From Serratia sp. Ag1 (GTDB lineage Bacteria > Pseudomonadota > Gammaproteobacteria > Enterobacterales > Enterobacteriaceae): a stretch of 64,000 nucleotides of DNA. Under the pieces are notes generated by a model. That model searched no databases. It worked only from the letters and a program-made list of their open reading frames with translations, and was not told where the DNA came from. The stretch lies in assembly GCF_000743355.1 (NCBI RefSeq), contig NZ_JQEI01000021.1, positions 1 through 64,000 of the forward strand, given 5' to 3'. A program made the position numbers and the translations under genes. Shown piece after piece: positions 32,204 through 39,496 of this stretch; position 1 is the first letter of the stretch; every line of letters begins with the position of its first letter.

Positions 32204-33025
32204 ATGTCAGTAGAAGAGTTAGAGCAGGTCTGGAGCAATATAAAATCAGAGGCGAGAGCACTGGCTGATTGTGAACCTATGCTGGCTAGCTTTTTCCACG
32301 CGACGTTGCTTAAGCATGAAAATCTGGGCAGTGCGCTCAGCTATATCCTGGCCAATAAGCTTGCCAATCCGATCATGCCAGCGATTGCGGTGCGTGAAGT
32401 GGCGGAAGACGCCTACCGCTCCGACTCACATATGATTGTTTCTGCCGCTCGCGATATTCTCGCGGTGCGGCTGCGCGATCCGGCGGTGGATAAATATTCT
32501 ACGCCATTGCTGTATCTCAAAGGTTTTCACGCTCTGCAGGCCTACCGCATTGCACACTGGCTGTGGATGCAAGGGCGTCAGGCGTTGGCCATTTACCTGC
32601 AAAATCAGATCTCTGTCGCCTTTGGCGTGGATATTCACCCCGCAGCCACCATTGGTTGCGGGATTATGCTCGACCATGCGACCGGCATTGTGATCGGTGA
32701 AACCGCTGTGGTGGAGAATAACGTCTCCATCCTGCAATCGGTGACCTTGGGCGGCACCGGCAAAACCAGCGGCGATCGCCACCCGAAAATCCGTGAAGGT
32801 GTGATGATTGGCGCAGGTGCCAAAATTCTTGGCAATATTGAAGTGGGCAAAGGGGCAAAAATCGGTGCCGGTTCGGTAGTGCTACAGCCGGTCCCTCCGC
32901 ATACTACCGCAGCAGGTGTGCCTGCGCGCATCGTCGGGCGGCCTGAAAGTGATACGCCATCAATGGACATGAACCAGTATTTCAACGGCGTAAATCACGG
33001 GTTTGAGTACGGCGACGGTATCTGA
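32204..33025 (+). CDS. cysE: Serine O-acetyltransferase (3' end rewritten by the inserted element)
   Basis: 273 aa, full length. Acetylates serine with acetyl-CoA, the regulated first step of cysteine synthesis. The N-terminal helical domain is followed by a left-handed beta-helix with hexapeptide repeats from about residue 140, including GIMLDHATGIVIGETAVVENN (catalytic Asp/His region). The C-terminus MNQYFNGVNHGFEYGDGI is the feedback-inhibition tail. The last 24 bases are duplicated with changes at 49791-49814, so the 16.8-kb element sits exactly at this gene's 3' end and leaves the protein complete. Confidence 0.97.
   Translation: MSVEELEQVWSNIKSEARALADCEPMLASFFHATLLKHENLGSALSYILANKLANPIMPAIAVREVAEDAYRSDSHMIVSAARDILAVRLRDPAVDKYSTPLLYLKGFHALQAYRIAHWLWMQGRQALAIYLQNQISVAFGVDIHPAATIGCGIMLDHATGIVIGETAVVENNVSILQSVTLGGTGKTSGDRHPKIREGVMIGAGAKILGNIEVGKGAKIGAGSVVLQPVPPHTTAAGVPARIVGRPESDTPSMDMNQYFNGVNHGFEYGDGI
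33002..33025 (+). other. Left attachment region (3' end of cysE)
   Basis: The last eight codons of cysE (FEYGDGI plus stop) match the right-end copy at 49791-49814 (FKYGDGI plus stop) at 18 of 24 bases. The longest identical core is TACGGCGACGG (33008-33018). The mismatches lie mostly at wobble positions, so the two ends probably derive from different cysE lineages. Confidence 0.8.
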
Positions 33026-33148
33026 TCGACATATCTGTAGTTATCTTTGAATACCTCTTAAATCCCAAAAACCCTTGTAAACCGGTGTGTGTAGTCAAAT
33101 TCATGTATCGGTTTATATCTGTATTCCTTGTTATTACTCTTTCATTTT

Positions 33149-33198
33149 GGGACTATGCTAGGGACTATCGTTAACGTAGGCTCAAAAGGTGTAGTCCC
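33149..33198. repeat. Putative integrase arm-type sites, left end
   Basis: GGGACTAT at 33149-33156 and 33161-33168 in direct orientation, and GTAGTCCC (inverse GGGACTAC) at 33191-33198 touching the integrase ATG. The same motif recurs at the right end of the element. They may bind the integrase and also control its promoter. Confidence 0.6.
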
Positions 33199-34449
33199 AT
33201 GCCAGTAAAAACCAAGCCATTAACCAATACAGAGATTCGCAGCGCTAAGGCCACCAGCAAGGACTTGTCTTTGTATGATGGTGATGGGCTGATCCTGTAT
33301 GTAAAGCTGTCAGGATCGAAGGTGTGGCGATTTAGGTACTACAAACCGATCACCGGCAAACGCCAGACAATGACTATTGGCGCATACCCTGAAATCTCGT
33401 TAGCAGATGCGCGCCAGCACCGTGAGGACGCCAGGGCATTGCTTGCCAAGGGTATAGACCCGCAGGAGTACAAACGGGAGGTAATGACAGAGGCTTACGA
33501 GGCGAAAGCCAACACACTGGCAAAGGTTGCCGCTGACTGGCTGGCGGTGAAAATTTCTCAAAACCTTAGCGAGAATACGATTAAGCAGATCAACAGAATG
33601 CTCAATGTGTACTTGCTGCCCTCTATGGGTTCGGTGCCAGTAACCATGATTACCCCGCGCCGGGTTATTGAAGCGATGGAAACCTTAAAGGAGGCGGGAA
33701 GGCTTGAAACAATACACCGAGCCGTTCAGCGCCTACGTGAAATTATGGACTATGCCGCTAATGCTGGTTACATCACCGCCAACCCCATATCGCGGATCTC
33801 TACCGCATTCAGCCAGCCAGTAAGAACCAATAACCCAACAATCAGGCCGGAGGGATTGCCGAGACTTTTGCAATTGGTAGCTGTTTCGCGCCTAGAACTG
33901 CAAACCCGGTTACTGATCGAATGGCAATTGCTCACAATGACCAGACCGCGTGAGGCTGCCGATACTGAATGGAGTGAAATAGACATTAAGGCCAAGGTTT
34001 GGGTTATATCCGCCGATAGGATGAAGATGAAGCGCGAGCACGTCATTCCCCTCTGTCAGCAAGCCTTAGACGTCATTCAGGCCATGAAGGCTATTAGCGG
34101 CAACCGCGTGCATGTTTTCCCGTCATTCAAAAACCCACAAAAGCCAATGAGCAGCCAGACTGTAAACATGGCGCTTAAGCGCATGGGGTACAAAGGGGAA
34201 TTGGTATCTCACGGCTTGCGTTCTATAGCCAGCACTGCGTTAAACGAAGAAGGATTCAACCCGGACGTGATCGAGGCAGCATTGGCGCATAGAGGCAAGG
34301 ATGCGGTCAGGAACGCATACAACCGCAGCACCTACCTAGAGCAGCGGCGCGTGATGATGGATTTTTGGGGCAATTATGTAGAGCAGGCGGCATCCGGGCA
34401 GGTCATGGCATCGGGTGGGCTTAGGGGGTTAAGATCCATTGCGAGTTAG
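33199..34449 (+). CDS. P4-type tyrosine integrase
   Basis: 416 aa. Site-specific recombinase that inserts and excises the element. The N-terminal DUF4102-type arm-binding domain shows LTNTEIRSAK and GDGLILYVKLSGSKVWRFRY with TIGAYPEISLADAR (residues 8-80). The SAM-like core-binding domain is about 100-180. Catalytic residues are seen in TMTRPREAADTEW (Arg), SHGLRSIASTALNE (HxxR) and a nucleophile Tyr in NRSTYLEQRR. A short C-terminal tail ends GGLRGLRSIAS. It reads away from the attachment site, starting 173 bases from the cysE stop. Confidence 0.94.
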   Translation: MPVKTKPLTNTEIRSAKATSKDLSLYDGDGLILYVKLSGSKVWRFRYYKPITGKRQTMTIGAYPEISLADARQHREDARALLAKGIDPQEYKREVMTEAYEAKANTLAKVAADWLAVKISQNLSENTIKQINRMLNVYLLPSMGSVPVTMITPRRVIEAMETLKEAGRLETIHRAVQRLREIMDYAANAGYITANPISRISTAFSQPVRTNNPTIRPEGLPRLLQLVAVSRLELQTRLLIEWQLLTMTRPREAADTEWSEIDIKAKVWVISADRMKMKREHVIPLCQQALDVIQAMKAISGNRVHVFPSFKNPQKPMSSQTVNMALKRMGYKGELVSHGLRSIASTALNEEGFNPDVIEAALAHRGKDAVRNAYNRSTYLEQRRVMMDFWGNYVEQAASGQVMASGGLRGLRSIAS

Positions 34450-34678
34450 TGGGCGGATATTATACATCGCTGGCACAACCGATAAATAAACTGTCAATAA
34501 AGTATTTCATCCAAGTTATCCACAGGGTGAATAAATATAATAATAAAATTCAATAACATAAAAGTATGTTCTTCCCGTTTTTGGAGGGTGCTTCGTGGGT
34601 GGATATCTGTACAGTGCCGCGCTAAAATAGCAGATATAAACAGATAGTAACCATCATTTAGCGGCGGCGGGGAAAGGT
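34450..34678. other. AT-rich intergenic region after the integrase
   Basis: 229 bases with no supportable gene. It contains AT-rich ATAAATATAATAATAAAATT (34530-34549) and the ribosome-site-like GGGGAAAGG before the next ATG. GCGGGGAAAG at 34667-34676 resembles part of the P2/P4 cos sequence but is too short to call. Confidence 0.4.
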
Positions 34679-35356
34679 ATGAGTTGGGAGATTCTTGATG
34701 ACCATCATAATTTTGTTCCTGTATGGCAACTGATTAGAGGTATTGCTGATATAGGGGGTTATGACCTGCAAACTGCTACAAAATACCTATGCCGCCTAAA
34801 CCCCATTGATCCAATTGATGGTGCTAGAGCGCTGGGTTTTTATGGATACACTGATTTTGATGGCTATTTCCTTGCAAAGGACTACGAGTATGACCTTTGC
34901 TTGCAGGCGTTCAAGATGGCCGTTCAAAGGGGAACCGTAAAAACCCTTAGACTGGGGGATTCTAATCAGCCTTATGAATCAGAGTTGTCGCTTGAGGATG
35001 GCTTTGAGCAAAACAAAGGATTTGACTTTTTCCTTAGTAAGCGTGAAGTGCTCAAAGAGATCGAGTTTCGAAACAATGTTAATCCGGTTCAAATCCAGAT
35101 ACCAGAATGTTTAAACCTGGCTGTTAAGCATGAAGTGCCGATCCTACCATCCTCCGGCAGGCTATCTGACGCGGCAAAGGTTCTTATTATCTCAAGACAC
35201 GAGCAGCAGCATGGTGATGTCAGCAAAAATTACCAACGAGCTGCCGATATCATGACCGCAGAGGTTAAAGTCGCTGGGTATGTGTACGAATTCAATAGAG
35301 ATACAGTGAAGCGTTGGAAGTCAGATGTATCAAAATTAAAATTACCTGCTGCTTAA
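34679..35356 (+). CDS. Hypothetical protein of the element
   Basis: 225 aa, not recognised. A soluble, acidic protein without signal peptide or membrane segment. Starts MSWEILDDHHNFVPVWQLIRG; the C-terminal third (about residues 160-220: SDAAKVLIISRHEQQHGD... FNRDTVKRWKSDVSKLK) is helical and basic and could bind nucleic acid. AT-richer than the chromosomal genes. A GGAAAGG ribosome site lies just before the ATG. Its place between integrase and alpA is where satellites and islands often carry regulatory or defence cargo; that is context only. Confidence 0.7.
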   Translation: MSWEILDDHHNFVPVWQLIRGIADIGGYDLQTATKYLCRLNPIDPIDGARALGFYGYTDFDGYFLAKDYEYDLCLQAFKMAVQRGTVKTLRLGDSNQPYESELSLEDGFEQNKGFDFFLSKREVLKEIEFRNNVNPVQIQIPECLNLAVKHEVPILPSSGRLSDAAKVLIISRHEQQHGDVSKNYQRAADIMTAEVKVAGYVYEFNRDTVKRWKSDVSKLKLPAA

Positions 35357-35358
35357 AT

Positions 35359-35395
35359 CCCTTAATAAGGGGACGAGTTCCCTTAATGATGAGGG
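35359..35395. promoter_or_regulatory. Paired palindromes upstream of alpA
   Basis: CCCTTAATAAGGG (35359-35371, a perfect 13-base palindrome) is followed 21 bases on by CCCTTAATGATGAGGG (35380-35395), an imperfect version. The even spacing of two TCCCTTAAT units suggests a dimeric repressor operator controlling the alpA gene. Confidence 0.45.
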
Positions 35396-35476
35396 ATGTG
35401 ATTTAACTTCCCCTCGTCAAAAGTAAATATATCTGTATCCACCGGTAAGCCGGTTATTACCAAGGAGTATAGATAT

Positions 35477-35686
35477 ATGTCCCTGCTAGATCGCAAAATC
35501 CTACTCAAGAAAGAAGTTAAGGCCATTCTGCGCATTTCGGCAGATAGTGCCTTTGATGAAATGTGGAAAACTCACGACTTCCCTAAACCGATCCGCATTG
35601 GCATTCGCCGTACTGGCTGGTATGCCGACGAGGTGGAAGGGTGGTTAAAGGCTCGTGATACCGAGCGCACCGTGAGGGCTGCATAA
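35477..35686 (+). CDS. AlpA-family transcriptional regulator
   Basis: 69 aa. Small winged-helix/MerR-like DNA-binding protein of the AlpA type: a start LLKKEVKAILRIS recognition region, then FPKPIRIGIRRTGWYADEVEGWLKARD, the conserved F-P-K/P-x-I ... W-x-x-x-E-V-x-x-W pattern. In P4-like satellites such proteins act as excisionase and/or activator of early genes. Its stop overlaps the next start by one base (TAATG). Confidence 0.85.
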   Translation: MSLLDRKILLKKEVKAILRISADSAFDEMWKTHDFPKPIRIGIRRTGWYADEVEGWLKARDTERTVRAA

Positions 35687-36105
35687 TGCAAAAGAAAACC
35701 CGCACAGAGGCGGGAATTATCGGACAGGTTAGCGCCTCCGATAATACCGCCATCCCCGCTATCAAACCAGCACCGAAGAAGCACCGCGCCCGTGTCTATA
35801 TGCTGAAAACCGGTGTTAATGGCTGGACTGAAAACGACATCCTCAAATATTGCCGCCTATCGTCTGGCCGCAACTACGCGAGCGAATTAGAACGCAGCCT
35901 TGATATTTGCCTGGAGCGTATCGACGAGAAGAACCCGGACGGCATTGGTAGCCATTTCCGCTATCGCTTCACCTGCCGCGCTGACGTTCTGCGCGTGATC
36001 CAGTTGGTAAACCATAACGCCAGCTCATGCGGCTATTGTGGCCTGTCACAGCAGGAAGTTAACGACATTCTGAGCCTATACCCGGACGCCTTCACCGCCG
36101 CTTAA
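35686..36105 (+). CDS. Hypothetical protein downstream of alpA
   Basis: 139 aa, not recognised by function. Basic N-terminal 35 residues, then a compact region VYMLKTGVNGWTENDILKYCRLSSGRNYASELER and a CGYCGLSQQEVNDIL segment with a C-x-x-C pair (about residues 117-120). Could be a small DNA-binding or adaptor protein. It is translationally coupled to the AlpA-like gene and 15 bases before the antirepressor-like gene, so it belongs to the early regulatory operon. Confidence 0.75.
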   Translation: MQKKTRTEAGIIGQVSASDNTAIPAIKPAPKKHRARVYMLKTGVNGWTENDILKYCRLSSGRNYASELERSLDICLERIDEKNPDGIGSHFRYRFTCRADVLRVIQLVNHNASSCGYCGLSQQEVNDILSLYPDAFTAA

Positions 36106-36120
36106 TCGGAGCCTGAAAAC

Positions 36121-36957
36121 ATGACAATGAAAAATACGGCCAACACTGGCCGGGGCCAAACTCACCCCAAAGAAAGCCATAGCGATATTAACGGTAATGA
36201 CTTTGCCGCACTGGTGCCGGTTATTTCCGGTCAGATTGGCGGACGTAAAAACAATATCGTAAGCGCCAAGGCATTACATAAAACGCTTGGTGTGGGGCGT
36301 GACCTTTCCACTTGGTTCAATGAACGCATTCGGGAATATGGCTTTGTCCGTGGTGTGGATTACTTTACCGACGATGACCAAAGCGCTGCATGGTTGATTA
36401 ATGAACAATATTCCCCCGTTTCGGGGAATATTAAAAAGCGTGGCCGTCCTGAGAAAGACTACTACCCCACCTTAGCAACAGCGAAAGAACTGGCAATGGT
36501 AGAGCGCAACGAGCAGGGCCGCGCCGTTCGCCGTTACTTCATCCAGTGTGAGGAAGAATTACACCGCAGTGTTCCAGAGGTGGCGGCACGTTTACGCCGT
36601 CAACTTAAAGCCCGCATCGGTGCCGCCAACCAGTTTAAACCGATGTGCGCCGCGCTTGATGCTGCCCGTGCCGAACAGGGCAAGCAGACGTTACAGCACC
36701 ACTACAACAACGAGAGCAACATGATTGCCCGGATTGTCCTTGGTGGCCTGACGGCGAAGCGGTGGGCGCAGGTGAACGGCATTGACGGTGATCCACACGA
36801 CAGCATGAACGCGGAACAACTGGAGCACCTCACCTACCTGGAAAGCACCAACATAACGCTGATCGATATGGGTATGGCCTACGACCAGCGTAAAGCGGAA
36901 CTATGCCGCCTCTCTCAACGTTGGATGGCTAAGCGCCTGGGGGCAGATCATGAGTAA
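36121..36957 (+). CDS. AntA/AntB-type antirepressor family protein
   Basis: 278 aa. The AntA/AntB domain lies at about residues 40-140: NIVSAKALHKTLGVGRDLSTWFN, YGFVRGVDYFT, then RGRPEKDYYPTLATAKELAMVERNEQGRAVRRYFIQCEEEL. In phage P1 and related phages such proteins antagonise the C1-type repressor and trigger induction. The C-terminal half is helical and basic, with no recognised domain. In this element it may sense or counter a repressor, its own or a helper's. Overlaps the next gene by 8 bases. Confidence 0.85.
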   Translation: MTMKNTANTGRGQTHPKESHSDINGNDFAALVPVISGQIGGRKNNIVSAKALHKTLGVGRDLSTWFNERIREYGFVRGVDYFTDDDQSAAWLINEQYSPVSGNIKKRGRPEKDYYPTLATAKELAMVERNEQGRAVRRYFIQCEEELHRSVPEVAARLRRQLKARIGAANQFKPMCAALDAARAEQGKQTLQHHYNNESNMIARIVLGGLTAKRWAQVNGIDGDPHDSMNAEQLEHLTYLESTNITLIDMGMAYDQRKAELCRLSQRWMAKRLGADHE

Positions 36958-37141
36958 ACCCACCAGCAAGCCGCAGCCAAACCAGCGCTACAAAGACGCC
37001 CACGGCCACCGGGTAACGGTGACCCATGCCGATTACCAGCGTGTGACCTTTTACCGTGACGGGTACGAACACCCATGTATTCAGCCGTTGGAGTGTTTCA
37101 GTAAGGATTACCAGTTGATCGCCGGGGGTGAGGATGAATAG
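36950..37141 (+). CDS. Small phage protein, DUF4222-like
   Basis: 63 aa. PNQRYKDAHGHRVTVTHADYQRVTFYRDGYEHPC resembles the short prophage family DUF4222 (a small beta-barrel-like protein of unknown role); the match is by eye. Starts 8 bases inside the end of the antirepressor-like gene. Confidence 0.65.
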   Translation: MSKPTSKPQPNQRYKDAHGHRVTVTHADYQRVTFYRDGYEHPCIQPLECFSKDYQLIAGGEDE

Positions 37142-37264
37142 CGCAGCCTGCCAGAAAGAAGCCTTTTCCCTGGCTGGCCGCCTTTACCGTTCTGCTGGTG
37201 GCTCTGAGCCAATAAAAAAAGGCAGCACAGATAATGTTGCCCTTTGGAGCAGTGCGCCACTGGC

Positions 37265-37468
37265 TCAGCCCTCTGGTGTTTCCTTGGCTTTCTTGCGCTG
37301 TTCAGCTTTGAGTTTGCGACCGCAGGCGTCGAGCACCCAGGCGGAAAAGTTGGCGCTGGGGTTTTCTGGCTTCTCTCGCTCTACGCTTGCGTCTATCTCG
37401 TCGATTAGCTCGTTTGGGAACCTGATCCCTTTGTATGTTGATTTGCCGTTCTTATTTCCTGTAGCCAT
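37265..37468 (-). CDS. YlcI/YnfO-like small DNA-binding protein
   Basis: 67 aa. MATGNKNGKSTYKGIRFPNELIDEIDASV... NFSAWVLDACGRKLKAEQRKKA has the ribbon-helix-helix look of the DUF3950 (YlcI/YnfO) prophage family. It is the only minus-strand gene in the element's left half, divergent from the Icd-like gene, and so a candidate for the repressor acting on the direct repeats at 37541-37578. A weak hairpin with a T tract on the minus strand (37213-37246) may end it. Confidence 0.75.
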   Translation of the reverse strand: MATGNKNGKSTYKGIRFPNELIDEIDASVEREKPENPSANFSAWVLDACGRKLKAEQRKKAKETPEG

Positions 37469-37540
37469 TTCAAAACCTATGGTTAGTGGCGGTGGTGTTT
37501 ATACAAAATACAACATGAGTGGAACAAAAAAAAGAGTTGA

Positions 37541-37578
37541 TTTGTTTACACACCATGGGTTAACTTTGTTTACACACC
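37541..37578. promoter_or_regulatory. Two 14-bp direct repeats, probable operators
   Basis: TTTGTTTACACACC occurs twice (37541-37554 and 37565-37578), 24 bases apart start to start, between the divergent YlcI/YnfO-like gene and the Icd-like gene. The spacing is near two helical turns plus, and the site overlaps the expected promoter region. Confidence 0.6.
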
Positions 37579-37606
37579 TTATCCACAGGTGTTGCACAAA
37601 TAGTGA

Positions 37607-37665
37607 AGCCCGGCAGTGCGTCAACACTAACCGGGCCTCTAACCACAACGATAGAGTGATTATCG
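37607..37665 (+). ncRNA. Structured leader, possible C4/CI-type antisense RNA region
   Basis: Two hairpins lie directly before the Icd-like gene. GCCCGG..AGTG-loop-CACT..CCGGGC (37608-37636) has a CGTCAA loop, and CGATA-loop-TATCG spans 37649-37665. In P1 (c4-icd-ant) and P4 (CI RNA) immunity, a short processed RNA from such a leader represses downstream genes. Here the layout matches in position only; the regulatory pairing is inferred. Confidence 0.45.
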
Positions 37666-37673
37666 AGGTAGCT

Positions 37674-37892
37674 ATGTCAGATCATACCACACCCTTAACC
37701 GGGCGGAATTCCCTCACCCCGAATAAGTTCACCTGGCGCTTTCTGGCGGTATCCCGCTCAGACCGTAACGCCAAACCTTGCCGCATGTCCGTTGAGGCAC
37801 CCACCGAATGCGAAGCCCGCCAAGTGCTGGCCCCTCACTTCATCCTGTCATTGGCCGCACGCCTGCCGGTTCAGGAGGCTACCCATGCGTAA
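37674..37892 (+). CDS. Icd-like host cell division inhibitor family protein
   Basis: 72 aa. The family core is clear: FTWRFLAVSRSDRNAKPCRMSVEAPTE... EARQVLAPHFILSLAARLPVQ. The group is annotated after P1 Icd, which blocks host division; a direct toxic role here is not shown. The ATG at 37674 is picked because the conserved part starts 18 residues later and GAGG lies upstream; a longer open frame back to 37128 runs through non-coding leader. Overlaps the next gene by 8 bases. Confidence 0.78.
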   Translation: MSDHTTPLTGRNSLTPNKFTWRFLAVSRSDRNAKPCRMSVEAPTECEARQVLAPHFILSLAARLPVQEATHA

Positions 37893-38259
37893 TTTACCTA
37901 CTACCCAAGCACCGGCAGACACCATCGAATCGACTGTGGTTATCAGTGGCAAATTGCTTGCCGCTGACGCATCACCAGCAGAGGCGATTATTGAACTACG
38001 CCGGTACTTCAATGAGTTGGCTAAACACCAGAAATTTATCGCTACAGCCTGGAGCCAGCGCTACGAGGTCGGTTTAGAAATCAAAGATCCGATGAATGCC
38101 CGTATGCATGGCGCTATGGGGCAGGTAAGCGCCATGCTTTGCATGATTGAAAGCCAGTTGAAGACACTGGAGCGGGCAAATCCAGCCATGCAGCGTACCG
38201 AGTTACCTGCAGAACGCAACAGCTTGCCGGGCGAAGTGATGGAGGTGCGCCATGCGTAA
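37885..38259 (+). CDS. Hypothetical protein of the pre-replication operon
   Basis: 124 aa, not recognised. Mostly helical: AIIELRRYFNELAKHQKFIATAWSQRYEVGLEI then MGQVSAMLCMIESQLKTLERA. The start ATG (37885) lies inside the Icd-like stop region with GGAGG just upstream. Its end overlaps the next start by 8 bases, so it belongs to a run of coupled small genes leading to the primase. Confidence 0.72.
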   Translation: MRNLPTTQAPADTIESTVVISGKLLAADASPAEAIIELRRYFNELAKHQKFIATAWSQRYEVGLEIKDPMNARMHGAMGQVSAMLCMIESQLKTLERANPAMQRTELPAERNSLPGEVMEVRHA

Positions 38260-38731
38260 CATTTCTGATAACAACTCATCTCAGGAATTCCCTGAATCGC
38301 TGCCACTGGCAGGCGATCGCTATACGCAAAATGAAGGTGGAATGTCAGCTATTGTTAAACGCTGCGCAGGAAAGCGCGTGGTGTTCTCCTACGAGCCATA
38401 CCCCGCCGCCAGCCATGATTATTCACTGGAGGCATTCAGGCGTGAATTTACCCGGCAGGGGGGCGGTGTATCTAACCTTCAAGCGCACAAAGAAGTCACT
38501 CAGCAGAATCAGCAGGTTCACACCCCACCTGTGATTGATGCCGGATGCAGGGTTGAGCAAGCGCTTGTCGTTCTGAGCACGTGGCTTGAGATCACCATGG
38601 CTGATGATAGGAGCGCGATCCTGATAGGCGCGGTGATGTCTTTACTAGATGGCGTGCCGGAGGTGATCGAAAAAGCAGACGCTCAACTGGCTGGTTACGT
38701 TATGCGTGAACATCTGGAGGGTAAAGCATGA
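38252..38731 (+). CDS. Hypothetical protein
   Basis: 159 aa, not recognised. The N-terminal half (about residues 1-85) is polar with KRCAGKRVVFSYEPYPAASHDYSLEAFRREF; the C-terminal half (about 95-155) is helical: CRVEQALVVLSTWLEITMADDRSAILIGAVMSLLDGVPEVIE. No signal or membrane segment. The ATGA overlap with the following gene indicates coupled translation. Confidence 0.7.
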   Translation: MRNISDNNSSQEFPESLPLAGDRYTQNEGGMSAIVKRCAGKRVVFSYEPYPAASHDYSLEAFRREFTRQGGGVSNLQAHKEVTQQNQQVHTPPVIDAGCRVEQALVVLSTWLEITMADDRSAILIGAVMSLLDGVPEVIEKADAQLAGYVMREHLEGKA

Positions 38732-38925
38732 GCCAAGAAATCACACTGGAACAGGCAGTTGAGAAGGCACACCAGGCTGAAATCGTGTGCCGCATGATGG
38801 AAAGTTACCCTCACCGCTTGGTTGATAGCGAAATTACTGCCATTGCCGCGTTATTAGTCTGTATTACCGGTGATGTGGCGGCGTGGCTGATTAAAGAACA
38901 GGCGAAACGGGATGGTAAATCATGA
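38728..38925 (+). CDS. Hypothetical small protein
   Basis: 65 aa, not recognised. An amphipathic helical N-terminus (ITLEQAVEKAHQAEIVCRMMES) and a hydrophobic stretch (ITAIAALLVCITGDVAAWLI) that could be a buried helix or a weak membrane segment. Linked to both neighbours by 4-base ATGA overlaps. Confidence 0.65.
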   Translation: MSQEITLEQAVEKAHQAEIVCRMMESYPHRLVDSEITAIAALLVCITGDVAAWLIKEQAKRDGKS

Positions 38926-39143
38926 AAATTGATTACCTCGACAGTGGCGCGATAGCCAAGCTGACCATAACAGGCTTAATTCTCGAATACCGCAGGCATA
39001 ACCGGGTGCTTGATGCCGCGTTGCTGTCTGCGAATGTTGCAGCATCCAGGCGTATTGGCTTGATGGTGAAAAGCACCATTACAGGTAAAACACCCGCAGT
39101 AATGAGAGCGTACAAGGCAGCGTTAAGGGAGCTAAACCGATGA
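38922..39143 (+). CDS. Hypothetical small protein
   Basis: 73 aa, not recognised. Basic, probably all-helical: AIAKLTITGLILEYRRHNRVLDAALLSANVAASRRIGLMVKSTITGKTPAVMRAYKAALRELNR. Coupled by ATGA overlaps on both sides. Confidence 0.65.
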   Translation: MKIDYLDSGAIAKLTITGLILEYRRHNRVLDAALLSANVAASRRIGLMVKSTITGKTPAVMRAYKAALRELNR

Positions 39144-39496
39144 AGCTGATAACTAAAAACTTCCGTCTTAATGCGCTGGCTAATCAGTATGCGGCAGCGC
39201 TATACAACCGCATAACGCAGCAGAGCGGCGGCGAGTTCTTCACCATGAAAGCCGGTGAGCAGGCGATCAGTGTGAATATCCTTGGCGGCGTGTCCGGGGT
39301 TCGTATGCTGGTGGATAGCTACTATCTGGAAGCGCTACAGCAGAATTATCTGCAGTGGGAACCCTTGGCAATCCATCTGTTTGGGCAATACCTGGATGGC
39401 AATGATCTGACGCCTGCCGGGTGGCAAATCTGGCAGAGCATGGTTAACGACATGGGCGCAACCCTGGCGCGGAATGGAGGGCGGCTTGATGCGTAA
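39140..39496 (+). CDS. Hypothetical protein preceding the primase
   Basis: 118 aa, not recognised with certainty. FRLNALANQYAAALYNRI at the N-terminus and LFGQYLDGNDLTPAGWQIWQSMVNDMGATLARNGG at the C-terminus. Its last codons overlap the primase ribosome site and start by 8 bases, so it probably sets primase translation. Confidence 0.68.
   Translation: MKLITKNFRLNALANQYAAALYNRITQQSGGEFFTMKAGEQAISVNILGGVSGVRMLVDSYYLEALQQNYLQWEPLAIHLFGQYLDGNDLTPAGWQIWQSMVNDMGATLARNGGRLDA

Noticed and set aside
34667-34676. GCGGGGAAAG, like the middle of the P2/P4 cos end sequence
   Set aside because: Only 10 bases match and they overlap the ribosome site of the next gene; too weak to call a cos site.
37128-37892. 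254-codon frame ending with the Icd-like protein
   Set aside because: Its first 180 codons run through the antisense of the 37265-37468 gene and the folded leader; only the last 72 codons match the family.
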